From positions 14,150-78,149 of the forward strand of contig CAYNIW010000009.1 of the NCBI GenBank assembly GCA_964397545.1: a DNA stretch of 64,000 nt, written 5' to 3'. The DNA is from JAFGIG01 sp964397545 (GTDB taxonomy: Bacteria > SDB-A). The number at the start of each line of letters is the position of its first letter. Positions within the stretch are counted from its first letter, which is position 1. The translations under genes and the position numbers were made by a program. The notes beneath the pieces were generated by a model. That model had not been told where the DNA came from, did no database searches, and saw only the letters and a list, made by a program, of their open reading frames with translations. This document shows, piece by piece, positions 25,790-34,491 of this stretch.

Positions 25790-25831
25790 TACCGGCCCTG
25801 CATCTTCATGGTCGGTTAAAGACAATTTTTT
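25790..25831 (+). terminator. possible terminator after the PATAN cluster
   Basis: An imperfect stem, ACCGGCC (25791-25797) with GGTCGGT (25810-25816, one G-T pair), is followed after seven bases by a T run at 25825-25831. The T run is displaced from the stem, so this is only a candidate. Confidence 0.35.
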
Positions 25832-25855
25832 AACAACATTTTTCAGGAGAGATAT

Positions 25856-27112
25856 ATGGCAGACGTCAGACCGTTCAAAGCCATCAGGCCCCAGGCGGAG
25901 ATCGCAAGTAAGCTCGCTTCGTTTCCCTATGATGTCATTTCATCTGAAGAGGCGAGAAATATAGCTTCCGGAAATGAAATGTCATTTCTTCATATTACAA
26001 AACCTGAGATAGATCTCGATCCTTCAGTCAATCTATACGATGAGAAAGTCTATAAAAAAGCTTCCGAGAATTTTAAGCTATTCCTGGACAAAGGATGGCT
26101 CATAATGGATGAGACTCGTAATTATTACCTTTACAGGCAGATCATGGGATCTCATTGTCAAACGGGAATAGTCGCTTGCGCCAGCGCTGACGATTATGAA
26201 AAGGACATAATAAAAAAGCACGAACTGACGAGAAAAGACAAAGAGGAGGACAGACTCAATCATATCTTATCGCTCAACGCCAATACAGGCCCTGTTTTCC
26301 TCACTTATATCTCCCGCAGAAAGATAGATGATTTTGTCTCTTCTTTCACTGAAAAAAATCTTCCTCTTTATGATTTCAAAACTCAAGACGGTATATCGCA
26401 CACCTTCTGGTCTGTTTCCGACAGAAAAGATGTCGATTTTATAAGAGAGAGTTTCAGAGAAATAGACGTGGTTTACGTGGCGGACGGCCATCACCGCAGC
26501 GCTTCCGCTGTCCGCGCGAGGGCTCTTTACAGAGAAAAAAACCCCTCTCACAACAAAGATGAAGAATACAACTTCTTTCTTTCGGTAATTTTCCCACACG
26601 ATCAAATGAACATCATAGACTACAACAGAGTGGTCAAAGACCTTAACGGACGCGACAAAATTGCCTTCATGAAAGACGTGGAAAAATCATTCGAAATTTC
26701 GAAGGTCTCATGCGCAGATCCCGAGAACTGCAAGCCGCCGGAAAAGCATTTTTTTACTATGTATATTGACGGGGAATTTTTCTCTCTGAAGGCACGAGAA
26801 GAAATTCTAAATTCACAGGACCCTCTCGAACTGTTAGATGTGACTCTTCTTCAGAAAAATCTGCTCGATCCCGTTCTGGGAATAAAAGATCCGAGAACAG
26901 ACAAGAGAATTGACTTTATCGGAGGCATAAGAGGCATTAAAGAATTGAAAAAAATAGTCGACAGCGGCAAATTTTCAGTTGCATTCGCTTTTTTCCCAGT
27001 CAGCATAGAAGAACTCATAGCAATAGCGGACAGCGGAAAAACAATGCCCCCTAAATCAACTTGGTTCGAACCGAAACTACGAAGCGGGCTTGCCGTTCAC
27101 TCTTTGATTTGA
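25856..27112 (+). CDS. DUF1015 family protein
   Basis: 418 residues spanning the whole DUF1015 (COG4198) family: N-terminal VRPFKAIRPQAEIASKLASFPYDV, central ADGHHRSASAVRAR, then FPHDQMNIIDYNR and C-terminal TMPPKSTWFEPKLRSGLAVH. The family is widely distributed and poorly characterised; its N-terminal part is related to ParB/SerK-like folds, which suggests a phosphotransfer activity in some members but does not prove it here. Its AGGAGA lies six bases before the ATG. The gene stands alone between a probable terminator and a converging LpxH-like gene five bases away. Confidence 0.88.
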   Translation: MADVRPFKAIRPQAEIASKLASFPYDVISSEEARNIASGNEMSFLHITKPEIDLDPSVNLYDEKVYKKASENFKLFLDKGWLIMDETRNYYLYRQIMGSHCQTGIVACASADDYEKDIIKKHELTRKDKEEDRLNHILSLNANTGPVFLTYISRRKIDDFVSSFTEKNLPLYDFKTQDGISHTFWSVSDRKDVDFIRESFREIDVVYVADGHHRSASAVRARALYREKNPSHNKDEEYNFFLSVIFPHDQMNIIDYNRVVKDLNGRDKIAFMKDVEKSFEISKVSCADPENCKPPEKHFFTMYIDGEFFSLKAREEILNSQDPLELLDVTLLQKNLLDPVLGIKDPRTDKRIDFIGGIRGIKELKKIVDSGKFSVAFAFFPVSIEELIAIADSGKTMPPKSTWFEPKLRSGLAVHSLI

Positions 27113-27117
27113 TGATG

Positions 27118-27882
27118 TCAATATAGGATTTTATGACGGAACTTTCCGTCTTTGAAATAAAGAACAGTGTTGTGATTCATCCAATCGCCTATTATTCCGA
27201 GGCTCTTTCCTTTTTCACGGAATACAAAGGGTTTGTGAAGGTGTCCTATGACGACATGATCGAAATTCTGCCTCCATTTGCCTCTTGCAAATTCTACATA
27301 TTTATCGAAAGTGAAACTCAATTTTTTTGATCTCCCCCTGCTCATTCTGGATATCATTACCGCCAGTCCGAGGCCGACTTTCGGATGAATAGCTCTGAAA
27401 AGGGCTATGCTTAATTTATTCCGGAGAACAAACCTTGCAAACTTATCGCCGGCGGCGTTCTTGACTATCGCCTCTCCGTGAGAAATCCAGAATTTCCTGC
27501 CGCTTATTGAAAGTTCCAGCTCTTCGCAGCATCTCATTCCCACACTCTCCTCTATCAAAGTTTTTCCCCAAAAATCGTGATTGCCGAGAACATAGACCGA
27601 TTCAGGGCATTTTTTATAAAACCTGAATATTTCTATCAGGATTTTCATGTTTCCGACTTCGATAAACTTTCCGTAATCGAAAAGAAAATCAAAAATATCT
27701 CCGACAAAAACAACGGGTATTTTTTTTTCGGCAAGATCATGAAGAAGTCCGGAAAATATCTTCTTTTTTGTTTCTTCTTTTTCTCTGCCTTCAGCGCCGA
27801 AATGTATGTCGCCTATGAAGCAGATTTCATCTTGAGGCGATGAAATTTTCAAGGATAGCCTTGACGCATTCCTTGCCTTCAT
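27118..27882 (-). CDS. LpxH-like metallophosphoesterase
   Basis: 254 residues of calcineurin-like fold with metal motifs in order: GDIHFG (near 23), GDIFDF (near 61), GNHDFW (near 100), a central SHGE and C-terminal GHLHKP. This arrangement matches the UDP-2,3-diacylglucosamine pyrophosphatase LpxH/LpxG group of lipid A synthesis, and no other function fits better, although no other lpx genes are in the window. Its ATG (27882) overlaps the end of the preceding cpYpsA-type gene by 56 bases; a TTG at 27852 would reduce that to 26 and still keep all motifs. Confidence 0.78.
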   Translation of the reverse strand: MKARNASRLSLKISSPQDEICFIGDIHFGAEGREKEETKKKIFSGLLHDLAEKKIPVVFVGDIFDFLFDYGKFIEVGNMKILIEIFRFYKKCPESVYVLGNHDFWGKTLIEESVGMRCCEELELSISGRKFWISHGEAIVKNAAGDKFARFVLRNKLSIALFRAIHPKVGLGLAVMISRMSRGRSKKLSFTFDKYVEFARGKWRQNFDHVVIGHLHKPFVFREKGKSLGIIGDWMNHNTVLYFKDGKFRHKILY

Positions 27883-28312
27883 AATATATCCCCGGTAATT
27901 TAGATTCTCTCGGCCCTGCTATGTTCAATATCTCAGGTTTGATTTTTAGGAGCCATTTGACAGAATCCCTGATTTCGGTCGATCCAATTTCGTGTATTCT
28001 GTATGGTTTCTTGATTTTTTCAGCGTATTTAACTGTCAGATCAGTCCCCTTTGAATTCTTCGTGTCTTTTTTCGTCAAAATTAAAGTCGCGTCGCTTTCT
28101 GCCACATTCAGAAATGTTCTTTCCCAGTAATGTGAAGACGGGGTCTCAATCATCTTGTATTTCAAAGGAATTTTTCCGTCTTCTGCTTTTCTTCCTTTCG
28201 GGCACCATCCACCTGTAACAAGCCCGAGTTCGGAAGCGGCGTCCAGAGCCGCCCTGTCTATTCCTGTCTGTCCTCCTGAACAAACAGAGGGCTTTTTATG
28301 AATATTTTTCAT
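27827..28312 (-). CDS. circularly permuted YpsA-like (SLOG superfamily) nucleotide-binding protein
   Basis: 161 residues. The sequence SGGQTGIDRAALDAASELG near residue 12 and GWCPKGRKAEDG match the putative molybdenum-carrier / cpYpsA family, a branch of the SLOG Rossmannoid fold that binds nucleotides or their derivatives. A strand-loop ATLILTKKDTKNSKGTDLT follows. Despite the Pfam name, molybdenum cofactor binding is not established. SLOG proteins are often linked to nucleotide-ligand sensing; no effector is visible here. It lies 45 bases after the lytic transglycosylase and overlaps the LpxH-like gene. Confidence 0.82.
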   Translation of the reverse strand: MKNIHKKPSVCSGGQTGIDRAALDAASELGLVTGGWCPKGRKAEDGKIPLKYKMIETPSSHYWERTFLNVAESDATLILTKKDTKNSKGTDLTVKYAEKIKKPYRIHEIGSTEIRDSVKWLLKIKPEILNIAGPRESKLPGIYYEGKECVKAILENFIASR

Positions 28313-28357
28313 TTGAATATCTTATCACATTTGATGTGTTTTTTTGACCCATGCTTT

Positions 28358-28999
28358 TCATTGAGAGATATTTTTTTTTATATTCATTTCATCATAGACG
28401 ATCAGCAGTCCCAGCGGCAATCCGCGGGATTCTGCCTGTCTGATTACGCTTTGGGCGTATCTTTCACCCGCTCCCTTCCAATTCCCGCCCTGATTATACA
28501 TACCGAGCACCTGAATGTAATTTCCTCCGTATCTGGTCTTTATGAAGGACAGATACCAACAGCCGTATTTTATATTTGTATCAATGTCTTTTATGTTGAA
28601 TCTTCTTTCAGAAAAAGCTTCGGATATTAATTTTGCCGTGGAGGGGATTATCTGCATAAGGCCTGCATCGCCTGAAGAACCCACGACATCATGCCTGAAT
28701 CTGCTTTCTGAATATATCACGGCGGCTACGACATACGGGTTAAGATCGAAGTTTTCGGAATTAGCCGTTATCGATGAAGCTATAAGGCAGGCGGTATCAG
28801 CCCCGAGGTTCGTGCCTGAGTCCATTATAAATCTGAATATTTCGTCTCTCGCTTTATCCCAGTAATTATCACTCTGAGATGTTTCTTCAGTCGCGTAAAA
28901 AAATATCTTATCGTCCTTTTCCGATACAATAAAATATATCTGTGCAAAAGCGAATAATACAGTCAGAAAAAGAAAAGAAAGCCCGGCTGTTTTTCTCAT
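28358..28999 (-). CDS. lytic transglycosylase (SLT domain)
   Basis: 213 residues with an N-terminal membrane/signal segment (residues 5-26). The SLT fold from about residue 80 has catalytic Glu in YSESRFRHDVVGSSGDAGLMQI, then GCWYLSFIKTRYGGN and MYNQGG. It cleaves peptidoglycan glycan strands to 1,6-anhydro products in the periplasm. It overlaps the DUF89 gene upstream by ATGA, and both descend from the hflX promoter. Length is close to short, single-domain MltC/Slt-like enzymes. Confidence 0.9.
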   Translation of the reverse strand: MRKTAGLSFLFLTVLFAFAQIYFIVSEKDDKIFFYATEETSQSDNYWDKARDEIFRFIMDSGTNLGADTACLIASSITANSENFDLNPYVVAAVIYSESRFRHDVVGSSGDAGLMQIIPSTAKLISEAFSERRFNIKDIDTNIKYGCWYLSFIKTRYGGNYIQVLGMYNQGGNWKGAGERYAQSVIRQAESRGLPLGLLIVYDEMNIKKNISQ

Positions 29000-29997
29000 A
29001 TATTCTGAACCCTGATGAAATCATCGAAAACATCAACTCCAAGCAGTCGTGCAACCATGGGATCTTTAATTTTGGCGATCCTCATGACCGGGCATGACAG
29101 AGCCGCGTTTAACGTAGTCTCAACAGCTCTACCCTGCCCCGTGAAGATAACTATACCAGCTTCGGACACGGCGAGGTCCAACTCTTCGCTTATATTCCTG
29201 AGGTCTATGCCCGGAGTTCTGCATCCAGTAGGAATGAAATTTATTTTATCTGAAGAGGTGAACTCTTTCCATTCATAGTCAAAAAGGGACACTTTTGATG
29301 ATATCTCAAGACATTCCTCATATATAACGTCATTGAGTGCCGGCTTTGAATTAGCCCCGACAGTGACGGTAAAACCATCTCTGGCAAGAGCTTTGGAAAT
29401 TAAAATTACACCCGCCGCGAAATCAAACCCCGCGTTATCGGCGAGCAGGACACACCTTTTAACCTCAACCGGCAAAATCGCTTCATAGAAATCCCCCATG
29501 CCCTTCCGGTCTTCAGATAAAGTAAATTTGAGTTCGCCTCTTTCCCAAAGAGCGATGGTTTCGGCGCTTCCTAAATCGAATCTGTTTCCGTCGAGAAGAC
29601 ACCCAAGGGCAAAAGAAAAAAAAGCCCGGCCTTTTTCAATATCCTGACCACAGTTATTCCGCTTGAGCCAGGACAACGCATTTTCACTCTCAAACCTCTT
29701 AATTTCAAGAAAAGGATCGTGAACTCCCGAATTGTCAAGCGCATCCTGCCGCAATACTGTAATTTCATGGACCGTTTCGAAAGCGAATTCGCATATACCT
29801 TCTATTATTTCTGCCATTCTTCTCTTGAAATCCCGGGCTCGGGTTTCTTTTCCGTTTTTTGTTATCATAGAACTGATAAAATCCGTGTTTTTAATAAAAA
29901 CACTCTTCCAATGAAGAGCCGCTTTTTCATCTTTTCTCAGATCCCAAAGCCCCGGACGGTAGTTTTGGGGATTCTTAAGAGAAGAAAGCGTTTTCAT
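28996..29997 (-). CDS. DUF89 family damage-control phosphatase
   Basis: 333 residues. DUF89 motifs: LLADNAGFDFAAG with metal-binding Asp-Asn near residue 196, TVGANSKPALNDV, and GIVIFTGQGRAVET near 290. DUF89 proteins are metal-dependent phosphatases that remove damaged or overflow phospho-metabolites; human ARMT1 belongs to the family. The specific substrate cannot be inferred. It overlaps hflX upstream and the transglycosylase downstream by ATGA each, so the three genes form a coupled operon. Confidence 0.87.
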   Translation of the reverse strand: MKTLSSLKNPQNYRPGLWDLRKDEKAALHWKSVFIKNTDFISSMITKNGKETRARDFKRRMAEIIEGICEFAFETVHEITVLRQDALDNSGVHDPFLEIKRFESENALSWLKRNNCGQDIEKGRAFFSFALGCLLDGNRFDLGSAETIALWERGELKFTLSEDRKGMGDFYEAILPVEVKRCVLLADNAGFDFAAGVILISKALARDGFTVTVGANSKPALNDVIYEECLEISSKVSLFDYEWKEFTSSDKINFIPTGCRTPGIDLRNISEELDLAVSEAGIVIFTGQGRAVETTLNAALSCPVMRIAKIKDPMVARLLGVDVFDDFIRVQNI

Positions 29998-31061
29998 TTC
30001 ACCGGGTCTGTTCTTTTAAGTATTTCCCTCTTGAGTTCCTCAACACCCTTTCCCGTTCTGCCTGAGATCAGCATATACCCTTCTCCGGGAGAAAAAGCGT
30101 CGCATGGCGAAGCGTCTGTCTTGTTAAGAAGAATCAAAGTTTCTTTTTCCGAACATCCGATTTTTTTGAGTATATTCTTCACGGTTTGGATCTTCATGGA
30201 GTAATTTTCTTCGGAAAAATCAGCGACGAGAAGTCTCAATTCAGCATCGGCAACTTCTTCGAGCGTGGATTTGAAAGACTCTACGAGTTCGAAAGGCAAT
30301 TCTTCTACAAATCCGACCGTGTCGGAAATTAAGACTTTTTTCTTCCAGTCCCGGTGTTTCATCTTTCTCGTCGTCGTGTCAATAGTCGAAAACATCATAT
30401 CCGAAGTTCCCTCTCCTGATCCCGTCAAGGCGTTGAGAAGAGTTGTCTTGCCCGAATTTGTATATCCGACGAGAGAGACTTTAAAAGTTTCTTTTCTCCT
30501 CTCTTTCTGCATTTTAAGCGACGTCTTGTTTTTCTTTATTATTTCTCCGAGGTATGAAATCCTTTTTTTAATAGCTCTTTTTTCTGTCTCGAGTTTTGTC
30601 TCCCCGGGACCTTTTGTTCCTATTCCTCCGGCGGGTCTCGACATGTAGTCGAATCCCCCCACTATCCTGCTGAGTCTGTGTTTGAGCTGGGCGGTCTCTA
30701 CTTCAGCTTTAGCGATTTTGCTTCCCGCGTGATTTTTGAATATTTCGAGGATAATGTCTTTTCTCGTGGAAATTTCGAGTCCTGTCTCTTTTTCGATGTT
30801 CCTTATCTGGGATCCGGTCAATTCGTTAATAAAAACGACCGAATTAACGCCGAGTTTTTCAGCACAGTCACTCAGTTCTTCTATTTTTCCTTTTCCGGCA
30901 TAAAATTTGCTGTCCGGTTTTTCCCTTTCCTGATGGAATTTTTCGCAGGCTTCATAACCGAGAGTTCTCAGGAGATGGTCCATCTCGCAAAGAAGCGTCA
31001 GATTTTTTTCACGCTCTTTTATGTTTTTGCCGCTTACAGCTATAGTGATGAATTTTTTCAT
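29994..31061 (-). CDS. hflX: ribosome-associated GTPase HflX
   Basis: 355 residues with the HflX N-terminal domain (YAGKGKIEELSD, then VVFINELTGSQIRNIEK), the GGxGTKGPGE linker segment and a Ras-like G domain: G1 GYTNSGKTT, G3 DTVGF, G4 NKTD. HflX splits stalled or hibernating ribosomes. The RLSRI and RPAGGIGTKGPGE motifs are characteristic of the family. A promoter is visible upstream on the minus strand (31154-31181). It heads the operon with DUF89, the lytic transglycosylase, cpYpsA and the LpxH-like gene. Confidence 0.95.
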   Translation of the reverse strand: MKKFITIAVSGKNIKEREKNLTLLCEMDHLLRTLGYEACEKFHQEREKPDSKFYAGKGKIEELSDCAEKLGVNSVVFINELTGSQIRNIEKETGLEISTRKDIILEIFKNHAGSKIAKAEVETAQLKHRLSRIVGGFDYMSRPAGGIGTKGPGETKLETEKRAIKKRISYLGEIIKKNKTSLKMQKERRKETFKVSLVGYTNSGKTTLLNALTGSGEGTSDMMFSTIDTTTRKMKHRDWKKKVLISDTVGFVEELPFELVESFKSTLEEVADAELRLLVADFSEENYSMKIQTVKNILKKIGCSEKETLILLNKTDASPCDAFSPGEGYMLISGRTGKGVEELKREILKRTDPVK

Positions 31062-31153
31062 TTTTTACCTGCCGATTTAATGAAAAGAGGCCAACGAAGA
31101 TTTAACATTAAAAATCCTTGAAGAATATCCGGCGACAAACTGCAACCCATGAA

Positions 31154-31181
31154 TTTATACCGTATAAGCTGATTCTGTCAA
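31154..31181 (-). promoter_or_regulatory. promoter for the hflX operon
   Basis: Read on the minus strand: TTGACA (31181-31176), 16-base spacer, TATAAA (31159-31154), about 93 bases before the hflX ATG. The 248-base gap 31062-31309 also holds an AT-rich segment and a plus-strand TATAAT at 31262-31267, but no further gene. Confidence 0.75.
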
Positions 31182-31261
31182 CTTCAAATATCAATTCTTG
31201 AAAATTTTCCAAATAAACTGCCGATAAATTAATGAATATTTAATAGTAAAATGTAATAAGA

Positions 31262-31267
31262 TATAAT
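31262..31267 (+). promoter_or_regulatory. candidate -10 element for the secreted BNR-like protein gene
   Basis: TATAAT lies 43 bases before the ATG at 31310. The -35 position (31239-31244, TTTAAT) is poor, so recognition would rely on the AT-rich upstream region or another factor. Confidence 0.4.
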
Positions 31268-31309
31268 AGTATGTTAGATGAATTTGGAAACTAGAAAAGG
31301 AGGAACGCA

Positions 31310-33118
31310 ATGAAGAAAGTGATGATGGTGATAACTCTTCTCGCCGCGGGAACACTTATGTTCTCAGCCGACGAAAGGATGATAAACGGGGAAATAGATT
31401 TTCTGCCTATGCCGGTAGAAAGAGCACAGGTGACGGTTCCCAACGGTTTCGACGCCGATCAGGCGGCCATTGAGATGATAAGAGCAAGAGAAAACGGCGA
31501 TCTGGAGAGGGCAAATTTTCTCTCTGCACAAATAAACCAATACTGGAAAGAAAACAGAGAAATAGAGAACGACCCGACACTCGTTGATCCCTATGGCGGC
31601 GAAACCAGGCAAAAACCTGTTGATACGGACAACCAAAACGGCGAACCTTCTTCCTACGCGCCTTTCTGGGGTGACGATGTCAGGATAGATCCGAGAGACG
31701 GATTTCGCGGCGGAAATATAGTCTCCTTGAGCAACGGCCACCTCTACGCGATTTCTGTTCGGTATGTCAGCCCCGACTACACAAGACTGACGAGCAGATC
31801 GACAGACGGTGGAATGACCTGGAGCGTCTGTAACGAATATGTAACGACCTCTAGCATTTCGTACCCAAGACTGAGCGTAGCCGACGACACTCTCATTATG
31901 TCCTATGTCATGAGAAGCTCTTCCAACCAATACATAGCGTGGATAAGGGTTGACGTGCCGGGAGCTACTCTTACGAACTTCTCGTCCGGCTCCCCCTGCG
32001 GTAGTTATCAGGACAACCCGATAAGTTACTTTTACGTCACGAACGACGGACCTAATTGGAACGCCAAATACATTTATGCGGCGTGGGTAGAAGAGAACAC
32101 TACGGGAACCGACACGACTCGCTTGAGATTCGCAAGGTCGAACAACATGGATGCAGCCACATGGAATATACAGGATACATTAAGTTTTTCCGCGGGAGAT
32201 GGAATATTCTTCAAAGAAACTAACATTGAAAACGGAGACGGCATGAACTTGGTTTACTGCGCCACGCTTCATCCCTTAAACTGGCCGACTTCCTTCGACG
32301 AATACATCAGGGGCTATACCTCTTCCGACGGCGGATCCAGCTGGTCATCGGTAATTTATATCACTCCCAACAACAACCACCTCGACGAAGACCAGCCCAG
32401 TATTGCCGGATCGCACGACAACAACAACTGGGTATGCCTTGTAAGACAGCAGGACACACTTTCATCCTACGGCCATATCTACAACGCCTATTCAACAGAC
32501 AACGGCGCCAGCTGGACTCTTACCGCCTGGGTGAACATTTACGACGAACTTTTACTCCCCACTGTTTACGTAGACTACAACAGCACTGCTTTCATGGCAG
32601 CATACCGCATGGACGACACATCAGAAGAATACGTTAGATACAAACAAGGCTCTATCACAAACCCCAGCAGCTGGAATAACTCGGTAATAATAAACGACGA
32701 CAGAACAAACCTCAGCGCTTCTTACGGGCCGAGCGTCTGCTACGACTACACGGCCGATGGAGTTTGCGTCGCTTGGACGGATTATCACAGCGCCATCTAC
32801 AGCGTCTGGTTCGACAAGCTCTCGTGGACTTCAGGTATCGAAGAGGAGCCCGTGACCGGCGACCTCGGACCTGAGACTTTTGCCGTATCTGTGGCTGGTG
32901 GAAATTTCAGGATAACCTACTCGGTCGCTTCCGCCGGCAACGTCTCGATAGACGTCTTTGACGTCACCGGAAGAAACGTAGCAAACGTATTCGAAGGAAC
33001 AAGAGAACCCGGAACTTACACGCTGGAATTCACACCGGATTTCGCTCAAGGCTCTTATTTCTTCACGATAAGCACTCCCCAGGGAGCAAGGACAACCAGA
33101 GCTTTTCTGGCTAAATAG
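31310..33118 (+). CDS. secreted BNR-repeat (sialidase-like) protein with T9SS-type C-terminal domain
   Basis: 602 residues with a signal peptide (MKKVMMVITLLAAGTLMFSA) and a strong AAAAGGAGG. The central 400 residues are beta-propeller-like with at least three BNR/Asp-box motifs: STDGGMTW, SSDGGSSW and STDNGASW. The last 80 residues form a sorting-type beta-sandwich (VSIDVFDVTGRNVANVFEG, then PGTYTLEF and GSYFFTIST, ending RAFLAK), the layout of type IX secretion C-terminal signals and FlgD-Ig-like domains. Asp boxes occur in sialidases and many other propellers, so enzyme activity cannot be claimed; catalytic residues of sialidase are not evident. It is followed by a strong terminator and stands alone. 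Confidence 0.82.
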   Translation: MKKVMMVITLLAAGTLMFSADERMINGEIDFLPMPVERAQVTVPNGFDADQAAIEMIRARENGDLERANFLSAQINQYWKENREIENDPTLVDPYGGETRQKPVDTDNQNGEPSSYAPFWGDDVRIDPRDGFRGGNIVSLSNGHLYAISVRYVSPDYTRLTSRSTDGGMTWSVCNEYVTTSSISYPRLSVADDTLIMSYVMRSSSNQYIAWIRVDVPGATLTNFSSGSPCGSYQDNPISYFYVTNDGPNWNAKYIYAAWVEENTTGTDTTRLRFARSNNMDAATWNIQDTLSFSAGDGIFFKETNIENGDGMNLVYCATLHPLNWPTSFDEYIRGYTSSDGGSSWSSVIYITPNNNHLDEDQPSIAGSHDNNNWVCLVRQQDTLSSYGHIYNAYSTDNGASWTLTAWVNIYDELLLPTVYVDYNSTAFMAAYRMDDTSEEYVRYKQGSITNPSSWNNSVIINDDRTNLSASYGPSVCYDYTADGVCVAWTDYHSAIYSVWFDKLSWTSGIEEEPVTGDLGPETFAVSVAGGNFRITYSVASAGNVSIDVFDVTGRNVANVFEGTREPGTYTLEFTPDFAQGSYFFTISTPQGARTTRAFLAK

Positions 33119-33142
33119 TTTCCTGCAGGCATTTGAATAAAA

Positions 33143-33172
33143 GGAGAGGTTGAAAAACCTCTCCTTTTTTTT
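33143..33172 (+). terminator. rho-independent terminator after the secreted protein gene
   Basis: Stem GGAGAGGTT (33143-33151) / AACCTCTCC (33156-33164) with GAAA loop, followed by eight T residues. Confidence 0.95.
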
Positions 33173-33173
33173 A

Positions 33174-33202
33174 TTGACTTACCCTTTTCAAATCCATAGA
33201 AT
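33174..33202 (+). promoter_or_regulatory. promoter upstream of the ptsN-like remnant and rsgA
   Basis: TTGACT (33174-33179), 17-base spacer, TAGAAT (33197-33202). It begins directly after the terminator T run, so it defines a new transcription unit. Confidence 0.7.
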
Positions 33203-33244
33203 TCAATTTTATTAACCGGTCCATGCCAAAGGAGGTGTCAAAGT

Positions 33245-33335
33245 ATGAAAATATCTGAAATACTCGGCGCCGAAAGGCGTTCTTTCTGAACTGAAGTCAA
33301 GTTCGGGCTGTTTTCAAAAAATTATTATCTTTTAA
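33245..33335 (+). pseudogene. degenerate 5' remnant resembling PTS EIIA (PtsN), or a 14-residue leader ORF
   Basis: A full consensus SD (AAAGGAGGTG) precedes ATG 33245, but the frame stops after 14 codons (MKISEILGAERRSF, TGA at 33287). Removing one base near 33278 continues the frame as VLSELKSSSGCFQKIIIF to TAA 33333. The joined text resembles the start of PtsN-type EIIA proteins, which usually read MKISxIL...ER..xxLKxxxK. Nothing after it resembles the phosphorylated-His domain, so a deletion plus frameshift is likely. The alternative is a real short leader peptide for rsgA, whose ATG is 56 bases after the first stop. Homology is judged by eye. Confidence 0.35.
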
Positions 33336-33345
33336 GGAGAATGCG

Positions 33346-34413
33346 ATGCATTTTTGGAATCATGTTTTATCTACAAAATATTATGAACTTAATGATTATT
33401 GCTCTAATAAAGACACGGACATAGGCATAGTAACTTCCCAGGAAAAAGACAGATACAGAGTTTTTGCCGAAAAATCCGAGATATTCGCCGAGTTATCCGG
33501 AAAAATGGAATATTTTGCCGCGTCCCCCGAGGAATATCCCGCTGTCGGTGACATAGTCTCGATAAAACTCACTGACAACGGCAATAAAGGAGTTATTCAG
33601 GAAATACTCCCGAGGAAAAATTTTTTGGCAAGAAAAGAAGCGGGAACAAAAACCGTATCCTGTCAGCTTATTGCCGCAAACATTGATAAAGTTTTCATTG
33701 TTCAGGGACTGGATAACAATTTCAACCCCCGAAGAATTGAGAGGTATCTTTCCGCCATAGAGGGAAGTAAAGTGAACGTGACAGTGCTTCTGAGCAAGAA
33801 AGACCTTGTCGCCGAGCAGGAACTTGAAGATAAAATAAGCCAGGTTTGGGCTCCCGGTATCCCTGTTTTAACATACAGCGCTTTGTCCGCAGAAGGGATA
33901 GAAGAGGTGAAAAAGGAAATCTCTCCCGGAGAGGTCTTCTGTTTTATCGGTTCTTCAGGCGCAGGCAAATCAACCCTTATAAACAAGCTTCTTGAAAAAG
34001 AAGTTCTAAAAGTCAGGGAAGTGAAAGATTTCGACTCAAAGGGAAGGCATACTACGTCGAGAAGACAGATGATCTTTCTCTCAGACAAAAGCGCGTTGAT
34101 AGATACGCCTGGGATGAGAGAATTCGGTCTTTACGACCCGGAAACCGATATAGACGCTGTATTCATGGAAATATCCCAATTATCCCGGCTTTGCAGATTT
34201 GCAGACTGCACCCACAGGTCTGAACCGGGCTGTGAAGTCCTGAAAGCCTTGGAAAACGGACTGATTGATAAAAAAAGATATAAAAGTTTCATAAAGCTTT
34301 CAAAAGAAAAAGAACATATTCTGAAGACAAAGTCCGCGGCGAGAAAAGACAAGAACGAATGGGAAAAGAAAATAGCAAAACTATCCCGACGGATTGACAA
34401 GACGAGGTTGTAA
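33346..34413 (+). CDS. rsgA: ribosome small-subunit-dependent GTPase RsgA
   Basis: 355 residues. An N-terminal OB-like domain (about 25-90) is followed by a circularly permuted GTPase: NIDKVFIVQG, LLSKKDL (G4), then the P loop GSSGAGKSTLINKL (G1) and DTPGMREFGL (G3). The C-terminal zinc-binding segment CRFADCTHRSEPGC is intact. RsgA matures the 30S subunit and checks its decoding site. The ATG has AAGGAG upstream. A basic C-terminal tail (KKIAKLSRRIDKTRL) is present. Transcription probably comes from the promoter at 33174. Confidence 0.95.
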   Translation: MHFWNHVLSTKYYELNDYCSNKDTDIGIVTSQEKDRYRVFAEKSEIFAELSGKMEYFAASPEEYPAVGDIVSIKLTDNGNKGVIQEILPRKNFLARKEAGTKTVSCQLIAANIDKVFIVQGLDNNFNPRRIERYLSAIEGSKVNVTVLLSKKDLVAEQELEDKISQVWAPGIPVLTYSALSAEGIEEVKKEISPGEVFCFIGSSGAGKSTLINKLLEKEVLKVREVKDFDSKGRHTTSRRQMIFLSDKSALIDTPGMREFGLYDPETDIDAVFMEISQLSRLCRFADCTHRSEPGCEVLKALENGLIDKKRYKSFIKLSKEKEHILKTKSAARKDKNEWEKKIAKLSRRIDKTRL

Positions 34414-34425
34414 AAGCAAATATTT

Positions 34426-34454
34426 TTTACATTTCGGCGTTTTTGTTATAAAAT
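34426..34454 (+). promoter_or_regulatory. promoter for the aminotransferase gene
   Basis: TTTACA (34426-34431), 17-base spacer, TAAAAT (34449-34454), 38 bases before the ATG at 34492. Confidence 0.6.
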
Positions 34455-34491
34455 TAGTTTTATCCATCATCTGTCCTACAAAGGAGGTCTG

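Noticed and set aside
31364..31930. Open frame of 188 codons on the minus strand inside the secreted BNR protein gene
   Set aside because: It has no promoter or SD, and the plus-strand protein has a clear signal peptide and Asp boxes over the same region.
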